Part shown: positions 48,116-56,170 of the stretch, piece after piece
Layout: every line of letters starts with the position of its first letter
Position numbering within the stretch: the stretch's first letter is position 1
Origin: Nocardioides panacis
GTDB lineage: Bacteria > Actinomycetota > Actinomycetes > Propionibacteriales > Nocardioidaceae
Length of the DNA stretch: 64,000 nt
Assembly: GCF_019039255.1 (NCBI RefSeq)
Contig: NZ_CP077062.1
Coordinates: 2,356,001 to 2,420,000 of the forward strand
Reading direction: 5' to 3'
Program-made: the position numbers and the translations under genes
The notes under the pieces: model-generated
What the model saw: only the letters and a program-made list of their open reading frames with translations
Told to the model about the DNA's origin: nothing
Databases searched by the model: none

Positions 48116-48119
<4 letters not shown>
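47331..48119 (+). CDS. IclR-family transcriptional regulator (corrinoid operon)
   Basis: This 262-residue regulator has an N-terminal winged helix (AVDRAAALVDLVVRADEPLSFTELSDETGLARSTTSRLLAALERTE) and a C-terminal IclR effector domain (TVHLGVRRGEDVVHIAQVES, CSSLGKVLYAF, VDELETGLTGIAAPV, ALGISGPTARL). It is the first gene of a forward operon: its stop overlaps the corrinoid-protein ATG (ATGA). It faces mttB across a palindrome at 47280-47300, so it probably controls mttB and its own operon. The effector may be a methylated amine. Confidence 0.9.
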
Positions 48120-48780
<661 letters not shown>

Positions 48781-48784
<4 letters not shown>

Positions 48785-49656
48785 GCGAGCTGCTCGAGAC
48801 CACCCTGCGCGGCACCGGCGCCGAGGTCGTGCTGGGCCACACCCGCCGGTTCTGCCTGATCGGCGAGCGCATCAACCCCACCGGCCGGCGGATCTTCCAG
48901 GAGCAGCTGCGCGCCGGGGACCTGTCCGCGATCGAGCGCGACGTCCTCGCGCAGGTCGAGGGCGGCGCGGACGTGCTCGACGTCAACATGGGCGTGCCGA
49001 TGACCGACGAGCCCGAGCTGCTGGCCAAGGCGATCACCCTGGTCCAGCAGCTCACCGACAAGCCGATCTGCATCGACTCCTCCGTCGTGGAGGCGCTCGA
49101 GGCCGGGCTGTCGGTCTACCAGGGCCGGGCGCTGGTCAACTCGATCACCGCCGAGGACGACCGGATGGCGCTGATCCTCCCCCTCGTCAAGAAGTACGAC
49201 GCCGCGATCATCGCGCTGCCGAACGACGCCGAGGAGATCCCGATGGAGGCGGACCGCCGCCTCGAGCTCGTGCAGCACATCGTCGACGTCGCCACCACGG
49301 AGTACGGCATCGCCAAGCAGGACATCGTGATCGACCCGCTGGCCATGCCCATCGGCGCGGACACCCAGGTCGTGAACACCACCCTGGAGACGATGCGCCG
49401 GATCCGCGAGGTGCACGGGCTGAACATGACCTGCGGCGCCTCCAACGTGTCCTTCGGGATGCCCGACCGGCACACCCTGGGCGCGGCGTTCCTGCCGATG
49501 GCGATGACCGCCGGCCTGACCAGCGCGATCATGGACACCCGGACCCCGCAGATCGTCACCGCGGTCAAGGCGGCCGACCTGCTGCTCGGCCACGACGACT
49601 GGGGTGGCGCCTGGATCGCCGCACACCGCAAGAAGCAGGCCTCCGCCGCCGGATGA
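48781..49656 (+). CDS. Methyltetrahydrofolate:corrinoid methyltransferase-like (pterin-binding) protein
   Basis: This is a 291-residue TIM-barrel protein of the pterin-binding family (AcsE/MtgA/MetH-domain type). FCLIGERINPTGRRIF is the folate-binding start, followed by GGADVLDVNMGVP, ICIDSSVVEALEAGL, LVNSITAEDD, IALPNDAEEIP and MTCGASNVSFGMPDR (catalytic Asn). In this setting it should move the methyl from methyl-corrinoid to THF, producing methyl-THF for the MetF-like reductase at 52.9 kb. The stop overlaps the RACo-like gene (ATGA). Confidence 0.92.
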
Positions 49657-51593
49657 ACGACACCCCGAGCAGCCAGCCGCCCGACGTGGAGATGGACGAC
49701 CTCCGCCGGGAAGGCCTCATCGACCGTCCCGACGGCCCCGGCTCCCAGCCGCACGACGGCGTGGGCCGGGTGCACCTGTCGTTCACGCCGTCCGGGCGGG
49801 ACGTCCGCGTCCCCCCGGGCGTGAGCGTGTTCGACGCGGCCAGCTGGAACGGTCTCGCGATCGACTCGACGTGCGGCGGGCACGGCACCTGCAAGAAGTG
49901 CCGGGTCCAGGTCGTCGGCGGCACCGTGCCGGTGCACCGGCTCGACGTCCGCACCTTCACCGCCGCCCAGCTCGCCGACGGCTGGCGGCTGGCCTGCCTC
50001 GCGCAGGCGACCACCGACCTGAAGATCGACGTGCCGCCGCTGACCACCCGCCCCAAGGCGGCCACCCTCGGCGTCGGGCGTCAGGTGATCCTCCGCCCGG
50101 CGGTGCAGAAGAGGTACGTCGAGCTCAGCGAGCCGACCCTGCAGGACCAGCGCACCGACCTGCAGCGGGTGCTCGACGAGATCGACGACCTCGAGCTCAC
50201 CCCGGACCTGCACGTCCTGCGCCGGCTGCCCGCCGTGCTCCGGGCCGCGGACTTCAAGGTGACCGCGGTGATCGTCGATGAGGCCCTCGTGGACGTCGAG
50301 CCCGGTGACACGACGGCGCGGCGGTTCGCGGTCGCCTTCGACCTCGGCACCACCACGGTCGTCGCGACCCTGCTCGACACCGCCACCGGCACCCCGGCCG
50401 CGGTGGCCTCGATGCTCAACAAGCAGCAGCCCTTCGGCGCCGACGTGATCACCCGGATCAGCGCCACGATGATGGACCCGCAGGCCGCCGAACGGCTCCG
50501 GGACCTGGCCCAGGCGACGCTGGCCGAGCTCACCGCCGAGGTGCTCGCCGAGGCGGAGGTCGAGCCCGGCGAGGTCTACGAGGTCGCGCTGGCCGGCAAC
50601 GCCACGATGACCGCCCTGGTGCTCGGCATCGACCCCGAGCCGCTCGGCGTCGCGCCGTTCGTGATGTCCAGCAGCACGCTGCCCGCGCTGCTCGCCTCCG
50701 ACCTCGGCCTCGAGCTGCACCCGCGGGCCCGGGCCGTGGTCTTCCCGGCCCTCGGCGCGTACGTCGGCGGCGACATCGTCGCGGGCATGCTGGCCACCGG
50801 CATGGACCGCGACAAGCGGACCCGGCTGTTCATCGACGTGGGCACCAACTGCGAGATCGTGCTCAGCGACGGCGACACCATCGTCTCCACGGCCGCACCC
50901 GCCGGCCCGGCCTTCGAGGGCGGCGCCATCCGCTGCGGCATGCGGGCGGCCGACGGTGCCGTCGAGGTGGTCCGGATCGACGCCGACGGCGTGCACCTGC
51001 AGACCATCGGCGACGTCGAGCCGCAGGGCCTGTGCGGCTCCGGCCTGGTCGACGTGGTCTCCGAGCTGGTCCGGGCGGACCTGCTGGACTCCTCGGGACG
51101 GTTCGTCAGCGACGAGCGGGCCGCGGAGATCGCCCCGCAGGTCGCGGACCGGCTGACCAGCATCGGCCAGGAGCGGGTGTTCGTGCTGCACCGGCCCGAG
51201 GCGGACTCGCCGCCGGAGGAGTCGGTCTACCTCTCCCAGCGCGACGTCCGCGAGCTGCAGTTCGCCAAGGGCGCCATCGCCACCGGCTGGACGCTGCTGC
51301 TCGAGCAGCTCGGCCTGGAGCAGGCGGACGTCCAGCAGGTGCTGCTGGCCGGCTCGTTCGGGAGCTACCTCTCCCCCGCCGCGGCCGTCCGGATCGGCCT
51401 GGTGCCCAAGATCCCGGTGCTCCGGATCGTCTCCGCCGGCAACGTCGCGGGCGAGGGCGCGAAGATGAGCCTGCTGAGCGTGCGCGAGCGCGCCGGCGCC
51501 CTGGCCCTGCTCGAGGAGGTGACCTATGTCGAGCTCTCCGACCGCACCGACTTCAACGACCGGTTCATCGACCTCCTCGCGTTCCCCGGCTGA
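49653..51593 (+). CDS. RACo-like reductive activator of corrinoid protein (2Fe-2S ferredoxin + ASKHA)
   Basis: This is a 646-residue activator that would reduce inactive Co(II) to Co(I) at the cost of ATP. The N-terminal plant-type [2Fe-2S] domain has CGGHGTCKKC (Cys74, 80, 83) and Cys115 in WRLACLA. A linker and a DUF4445/ASKHA ATPase domain follow, with VAFDLGTTTVVATLLD, GALAGNATM-like ALAGNATMTALVLG, LFIDVGTNCEIVLSDG and VLLAGSFGSYLSP. Length and order match RACo/RamQ-type activators. In an aerobe oxygen would inactivate Co(I) often, so such a repair enzyme would be needed. The electron donor is unknown. Confidence 0.93.
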   Translation: MNDTPSSQPPDVEMDDLRREGLIDRPDGPGSQPHDGVGRVHLSFTPSGRDVRVPPGVSVFDAASWNGLAIDSTCGGHGTCKKCRVQVVGGTVPVHRLDVRTFTAAQLADGWRLACLAQATTDLKIDVPPLTTRPKAATLGVGRQVILRPAVQKRYVELSEPTLQDQRTDLQRVLDEIDDLELTPDLHVLRRLPAVLRAADFKVTAVIVDEALVDVEPGDTTARRFAVAFDLGTTTVVATLLDTATGTPAAVASMLNKQQPFGADVITRISATMMDPQAAERLRDLAQATLAELTAEVLAEAEVEPGEVYEVALAGNATMTALVLGIDPEPLGVAPFVMSSSTLPALLASDLGLELHPRARAVVFPALGAYVGGDIVAGMLATGMDRDKRTRLFIDVGTNCEIVLSDGDTIVSTAAPAGPAFEGGAIRCGMRAADGAVEVVRIDADGVHLQTIGDVEPQGLCGSGLVDVVSELVRADLLDSSGRFVSDERAAEIAPQVADRLTSIGQERVFVLHRPEADSPPEESVYLSQRDVRELQFAKGAIATGWTLLLEQLGLEQADVQQVLLAGSFGSYLSPAAAVRIGLVPKIPVLRIVSAGNVAGEGAKMSLLSVRERAGALALLEEVTYVELSDRTDFNDRFIDLLAFPG

Positions 51594-52182
51594 CGCGGGC
51601 CGGGTGGCGCTGATCGCCTGCGGGGCGATCGCCGCCCCGTGCGCGCAGGTGGTCGCCGCGCACGGGTGGCCGGTCGACGTACACCCGCTGCCGCCGCTGC
51701 TGCACAACCACCCGGAGCGGATCGCCCGGCAGGTGGAGGCCCTGGCCGACGAGCTGGCGGGTCGCTACGACCGCCTGGCGATCGGCTACGCCGACTGCGG
51801 GACCTACGGCGCCCTCGACCAGGTGTGCGAGCGCCGCGGACTCGCCCGGCTCGCGGGACTGCACTGCTACGACGTCTTCGGGGGCGCCGACCGGCTGACG
51901 GCGATGTTCGAGGCCGAGCCGGGGACCTACGTGCTCACCGACTTCCTGGTGCGCTCGTTCGGCCGGACGGTGGTCGCCGAGCTCGGGCTGGACCGCTACC
52001 CGGAGCTGCGCGACGACTACTTCGCGCACTACACCCGGATGGTCTGGCTGGCCCAGCAGCCCGACGACGAGCTGCGCCGGCTGGCCCAGGAGGCCGCGGA
52101 CCGGGTCGGACTGCCGCTGGTGGTCGTGGAGACCGGGCACACGGGCCTCGAACGCGCCCTCGCCGAGCTCCTCGTCTCGTAG
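51526..52182 (+). CDS. DUF1638 protein
   Basis: This is a roughly 218-residue soluble protein with DUF1638 features: VALIACGAIAAPC, the HPLPPLLHNHPERI segment, and the YADCGTYGALD motif with Cys, plus HCYDVFGGADRL and a conserved WLAQQPD late in the protein. DUF1638 genes recur with corrinoid methyltransferases, but no activity is established. The ATG at 51526 has an excellent GAGGAGGT site but overlaps the RACo gene by 68 nt and gives a 26-residue Ser/Thr-rich head. The GTG at 51604 starts exactly at the conserved region. The first was kept with reservation. Confidence 0.78.
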   Translation: MSSSPTAPTSTTGSSTSSRSPADAGRVALIACGAIAAPCAQVVAAHGWPVDVHPLPPLLHNHPERIARQVEALADELAGRYDRLAIGYADCGTYGALDQVCERRGLARLAGLHCYDVFGGADRLTAMFEAEPGTYVLTDFLVRSFGRTVVAELGLDRYPELRDDYFAHYTRMVWLAQQPDDELRRLAQEAADRVGLPLVVVETGHTGLERALAELLVS

Positions 52183-52185
52183 GCT
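52180..52185 (+). promoter_or_regulatory. -10 hexamer TAGGCT of a leaderless promoter
   Basis: The hexamer uses the DUF1638 stop codon TAG and stands 6 nt before the ATG at 52192, so the metallo-hydrolase gene may also be transcribed on its own without a leader. Confidence 0.5.
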
Positions 52186-52191
52186 CCGGCC

Positions 52192-52920
52192 ATGGCCTCG
52201 ACCCCCTCGATCGAGCTGGCGCCCGGCGTGTTCCGGATCCCGACCGCCGGCCGCAACCTGGTCAACTCCTTCGCCCTCCTGCAGGACGACGGCAGCGTCA
52301 CGCTCGTCGACACCGGGCTCAAGCGGGCCCCGGCCCGGATCGTGGCCGGCCTCGCCGCCCTCGGCAAGCACCCCCGCGACGTCACCCGCATCGTGCTCAC
52401 CCACGTGCACCCCGACCACGCCGGCGGGGCCGCCGAGATGGCCCGGCAGACCGGTGCACCGGTCCTCGCGCACGGCGACGACCACGGCTGGGCCCGGGCC
52501 GGGCGCATCCACGGGGCGACCGACCGGTCGACGCTGCTCGGCCGGCTCTTCGCGCGGACCGGGGACGCCCGGATCGAGGCCTTCGAGCCCGGGCCGGCCC
52601 TCGTCGACGGCGAGGTGCTGCCGGTCAGCGGCGGCCTGCGCGTCGTGCACACCCCCGGCCACTCCCCCGGCCACGTCTCGCTGCTGGTCGAGCCGACCGG
52701 CACGCTGATCACCGGCGACGCACTGTTCAACTTCCCGTGGATGCGCCGGGCGAGGCTCTCCCCTGCCTACCTGTGCTCGGACTTCGCGATGACCCGGCGC
52801 ACGGCGCACCGGCTCGGCGAGCTGGAGTACGACGTCGCGGCGTTCACCCACGGCCCGGAGATCACCGAGCGGGCCCGGGAGACGGTGCGCGGGATCCTCG
52901 CGGACCTCCCGGCCAGCTAG
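52192..52920 (+). CDS. MBL-fold metallo-hydrolase
   Basis: This is a 242-residue metallo-beta-lactamase-fold hydrolase. Metal motifs are THVHPDHAGG (HxHxDH), the His in VVHTPGHSPGHV, the bridging Asp in LITGDALFNFP and a final His in AAFTHGPEI. The size fits glyoxalase II-like or other thioester/lactone hydrolases. It lies 9 nt after DUF1638 and could belong to the corrinoid operon, for instance handling a formaldehyde or glutathione/mycothiol adduct. It also has its own leaderless promoter, so the link is uncertain. Confidence 0.85.
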   Translation: MASTPSIELAPGVFRIPTAGRNLVNSFALLQDDGSVTLVDTGLKRAPARIVAGLAALGKHPRDVTRIVLTHVHPDHAGGAAEMARQTGAPVLAHGDDHGWARAGRIHGATDRSTLLGRLFARTGDARIEAFEPGPALVDGEVLPVSGGLRVVHTPGHSPGHVSLLVEPTGTLITGDALFNFPWMRRARLSPAYLCSDFAMTRRTAHRLGELEYDVAAFTHGPEITERARETVRGILADLPAS

Positions 52921-52930
52921 CGCACGGCCC

Positions 52931-53788
52931 TCAGCCGGTCGAGGCCATCAGCCGGTCGAGGTACTCCCGCCGCCACGCCTCGGTCTCGGCCACCTGGTTG
53001 AACGTGTAGACGTGCAGGCCGGTGACCAGCGAGCCCGGTCGGGCCAGGGCCGGCGCGCACCGCTCGAGGAACCGCTCGCCGGTGAAGCCGCCGGGCGCCG
53101 CGAGCCGGGTGAGCGTGCCCTTGTGCTTGACCAGGAACCGGGTCGAGTCGCCGACCCCGATCTTGGTCGCCATGCTGAGCAGCTTGGCGCGGTCGATCGG
53201 CCCCGGGATGCCCAGCAGCACCGGCATCGTGATGCCGCGCAGCCGCATCCGGTCGATCCAGGTCCTGATGCTGTCGGGGTCGAAGTTCAGGTTGCTGACC
53301 ACGTGCGTGGCGTGCCGGCGCTTGTCCCACATCGACTGCACGGTGAGGTCGTCGCTGATCGTGGGGTGCGACTCCGGGTAGCCGGTGATGCCGACCTCCG
53401 GGAACGGCCGTCCGAGCGCGGTCAGGTCCTCCAGGAGGTCCAGGGCGCAGATGTAGTCGCCGGCCGGCGGGTCCTGGTCGCCGCCCGGCACGAACACCGT
53501 GCGCACGCCGGCGGCCTGCATCCGCGCCACGATCTCCGCGAGCTCGGTGCGTCCGGAGACCATCCGGGCGGCCAGGTGCGGGACCGTCGCGTAGCCGTGC
53601 CGGGCCAGCCGCTCGGTCAGCGCGAGGGTGGCCTCGATGCCCTTGGCCGGGGACGCCGTGACGGTGACCGTCCGGTCGAGGGGCAGGTGCTCGAGCACCT
53701 TCTCCTCGACGGACGACGTGGGCAGCACCTCGTAGCGCGCCGACGTGAGCATGTCGGCGAGGAAGGCTCCGTGCGTTTTGTTGCGCAT
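52931..53788 (-). CDS. Methylenetetrahydrofolate reductase (MetF)-like protein
   Basis: This is a flavin-dependent MTHFR-family TIM barrel of about 286 residues. VTVTASPAKGIEATLALTERLA, TVPHLAARMV, VFVPGGDQDPPAGDY, EVGITGYPESHP and TGLHVYTFNQV follow the family order. In catabolism it could run in reverse, oxidising methyl-THF from the corrinoid pathway to methylene-THF. Three in-frame starts lie inside or beside operator D (53800 and 53788 ATG; the latter chosen). The overlap of operator and start suggests tight repression. It may be distinct from a biosynthetic MetF elsewhere in the genome. Confidence 0.85.
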   Translation of the reverse strand: MRNKTHGAFLADMLTSARYEVLPTSSVEEKVLEHLPLDRTVTVTASPAKGIEATLALTERLARHGYATVPHLAARMVSGRTELAEIVARMQAAGVRTVFVPGGDQDPPAGDYICALDLLEDLTALGRPFPEVGITGYPESHPTISDDLTVQSMWDKRRHATHVVSNLNFDPDSIRTWIDRMRLRGITMPVLLGIPGPIDRAKLLSMATKIGVGDSTRFLVKHKGTLTRLAAPGGFTGERFLERCAPALARPGSLVTGLHVYTFNQVAETEAWRREYLDRLMASTG

Positions 53789-53814
53789 GATGCAACTCAT
53801 TTCGCGATACGCAA
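53781..53814. promoter_or_regulatory. 34-bp IclR-type operator, copy D (metF-like gene)
   Basis: TTGCGC and ACGCAA are 22 nt apart; the inner TTGCGCATGATGCAAC matches copy A closely. It covers the start-codon region of the MetF-like gene. Confidence 0.7.
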
Positions 53815-53893
53815 TTCGGCGGCCAGCGTATCGCCGCACGCGGGCCCCCCCACAAGCATCACGGGGATGTCGCGGGGGGCCTGCCGCGAACGG

Positions 53894-55507
53894 TCAGTCC
53901 GTGCTCAACCGGACCAGACCGTGCTGCACGTCGTCGCCGTCCGTCCAGCCGCTGATCCCGAGCGCGTCGAGCGGGGCGACGTTCTGCTTCACCTCGGGGT
54001 CCCCGTCGGAGACCAGGTCGGCCAGCTGCTCGGCCCAGCCGCGCCCGGCGTCGAAGTTCACGAAGACCACCGCGTTGGCGCGGTCCGGCTCCGGCACCAC
54101 GTCCTCGAACGCGGCCACCCCGCCGAGCGTGCCCTGCGTGAGCAGCTGCGACACGTACGCCTGGTCGAGCCCGACCGCCACCACGCCGTCCCCGGAGGCG
54201 ACCTTCACCAGGTCGCCGCTCGGACCTGCGGCCGCCTTGAGCTTGTCGATGATCGGCGTGATCTTCGCCGGGTCGCCCTGGATCCGCAGGCCGGCCGGGA
54301 CCTTGCTCGGGTCCGGTGACTCGGTGAGCGCCTTCAGGTCCGTGCCGGCGTCGACGGACAGGCTGACCCCGTCGCCGAGCAGCGTCTCGATGTCCTCGGG
54401 CAGCTGCAGACCGGTGGCCCGCTCCCCCTGGGCGAGCATCTGGTCGTAGTCGCCGCCCAGGCTGCTGCGCAGGCCCTCGGTGAAGGAGTCCAGCCAGCCG
54501 TCCCGGAGCGCGACCGACAGCACCGCCGCCGTCGTACCGGGCAGCGTGGAGACGTCCGGGCCGCCCTGGGCCGCCGAGCCGCCCGCACCCTCGGGCAGGC
54601 CCTTGGCGCTGAACTCCGCCTCGACCGCACCGTCGGAGAACCGCAGCACCCCGGCGGCGCCCTGGAAGCTCGCGAAGGACTTGCCGAGCTGGTCGATCCG
54701 GCCCTGGTCGACCGAGCCGCCGGCGTCGTGGCGCATCGCGGTCATCACCGCGTCGGGTGCGTCCTGGGACGCGTACATCGTGACGATGCCCGGGTCGCCG
54801 GTCCGCCCGGTCGCGGTCGTGAAGTCCTCGGAGTCGGCCAGAGTGGCGGCGTCGACGTCGGTGGCGATCCCGTCGGCCTCCTGCTGGGTCTCCGCGACCA
54901 GCATGTAGTCGCCGCGGAACGCCAGACCGGTGCGCGAGGGCTCCTGGTCGGTCGGACCGTCGCAGCTCTCGATCTTGCGGAAGCCGGCCTTCGCCTTGTC
55001 CTGGTCGGTGACCTGCAGCACGACCAACGGCAGCGCGCCCTGCTCGGAGTCCGGTACGGCGGCCATCGCGACGCGGTCACCGATCCACGGCTCGACGTCG
55101 CGGGCGTAGTCGAGGTCGGAGCAGTCGCCGCTCTTGACGATCTCCTCGAAGACCGTCCTGCGCAGGTCGTCGCCGTCGCCGAGCCCGAGCTCCTTCTTCA
55201 GCGCCGGGAACTTGCGCAGGATCTTGAAGGCCTCGATCTTCTGGGACGCGGACGGGTCGAGGTCGAGGCTGACGTAGCCGACCGCGTCCGCGGGCACCGC
55301 GGTCGCCGGCGAGCTGCCGCCGGCCATCAGCTGCACGACGCCGTAGGCGCCGGCGCCGACCGCCGCGACGACCGCCACGGCCGCGGCGGCGACCAGACCG
55401 GTGCGGCGGCCGCGACCCCGGAGGGGCGTGCCGCCCGGCGTCGTGGCACCGGTGGAGGTGTCGGCGCCGAGGTACTCGGGCTCGGGTCCTGGGTCGTTCG
55501 TGGTCAT
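53894..55507 (-). CDS. DUF3352 secreted/membrane-anchored protein
   Basis: This is a 537-residue DUF3352 protein. It has a cytoplasmic Thr/Gly/Arg-rich head, one membrane helix at about residues 36-60 (TGLVAAAAVAVVAAVGAGAYGVV), and a large extracytoplasmic domain starting PADAVGYVSLDLDPSASQK, the family signature. The middle has LPLVVLQVTDQDKAKAGF repeats with paired beta motifs, and a Cys pair (SGDCSDL, ESCDGPT) may form a disulfide. Function is unknown. The ATG at 55507 was preferred over a GTG nine codons upstream. Confidence 0.8.
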   Translation of the reverse strand: MTTNDPGPEPEYLGADTSTGATTPGGTPLRGRGRRTGLVAAAAVAVVAAVGAGAYGVVQLMAGGSSPATAVPADAVGYVSLDLDPSASQKIEAFKILRKFPALKKELGLGDGDDLRRTVFEEIVKSGDCSDLDYARDVEPWIGDRVAMAAVPDSEQGALPLVVLQVTDQDKAKAGFRKIESCDGPTDQEPSRTGLAFRGDYMLVAETQQEADGIATDVDAATLADSEDFTTATGRTGDPGIVTMYASQDAPDAVMTAMRHDAGGSVDQGRIDQLGKSFASFQGAAGVLRFSDGAVEAEFSAKGLPEGAGGSAAQGGPDVSTLPGTTAAVLSVALRDGWLDSFTEGLRSSLGGDYDQMLAQGERATGLQLPEDIETLLGDGVSLSVDAGTDLKALTESPDPSKVPAGLRIQGDPAKITPIIDKLKAAAGPSGDLVKVASGDGVVAVGLDQAYVSQLLTQGTLGGVAAFEDVVPEPDRANAVVFVNFDAGRGWAEQLADLVSDGDPEVKQNVAPLDALGISGWTDGDDVQHGLVRLSTD

Positions 55508-55567
55508 CGTTCGTTCCCCCTGCGAGAGCGGCACCGGACCCGGACGGGTCGGTGCTGGGGAGCCAGC

Positions 55568-56170
55568 CTAACGGGCCTCGGGAGTCCGCGCAGACGACTC
55601 GGGAGCGCCGTCCGGACGGCCCTCGTGGTGCCGCGCGCCGGCGTCCGTCGGGCTCTCGTCGGCCGGGCCCACCGCGCGCACCGGAGCGGTCCCGAGGAGC
55701 ACCACGAGGGCACCGGCGAGCACCGCGACCGGCCAGGCGAGGTAGACGGTGAAGGCGTCCACGCCGAGCCGCTCCGGGACGCGCGCGCCGACCTTCGCGG
55801 CCGCCAGCGCCGCACCGGGGTCGCCGGGGCCGAGCAGGTGACCGGTCAGCGCCATCACCACGGCGGCGAGCACCGACCCCACCAGCAGGGCGGCGCTGGT
55901 GAGCAGCGGGTCACGGGTGCGCCACCAGGTCAGGCCGAGCCCGCTGAGCAGGCCCGCGACGCCGGCGATCACGGCGTACAGGCCGTCCGCCGCGAACCGA
56001 CGGCTCAGGTCGGTCTCCCCCATCACGCCGCCGTCCGCGGTCTTCGTGTAGGCCGCGGGGTCCCACAGCAGCCACCACAGCACGCCGCACAGGACGCCGA
56101 GGGCGACCAGCACGCCGAGCACGACGGCGACGTCCCGGCCGGAGGCCGGGCTCCGGGGAGATCCCGCCAT
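55568..56170 (-). CDS. DUF2567 membrane protein
   Basis: This is a 200-residue protein with four membrane helices of the actinobacterial DUF2567 family. It has VLGVLVALGVLCGVLWWLLWDP, an extracytoplasmic loop (AADGLYAVIAGVAGLLSGL nearby), TWWRTRDPLL, and a C-terminal hydrophilic tail rich in Glu, Ser and Arg. Its ATG shares a base with the dnaE stop (TGATG), so it is translated after dnaE. The function is unknown. Confidence 0.8.
   Translation of the reverse strand: MAGSPRSPASGRDVAVVLGVLVALGVLCGVLWWLLWDPAAYTKTADGGVMGETDLSRRFAADGLYAVIAGVAGLLSGLGLTWWRTRDPLLTSAALLVGSVLAAVVMALTGHLLGPGDPGAALAAAKVGARVPERLGVDAFTVYLAWPVAVLAGALVVLLGTAPVRAVGPADESPTDAGARHHEGRPDGAPESSARTPEAR

Noticed and set aside
49116-51707. 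863-codon open frame on the reverse strand opposite the methyltransferase and RACo genes
   Set aside because: It is antisense to well-supported genes. The predicted protein is Gly/Arg/Val-rich without domains; long antisense frames are common at this GC content.
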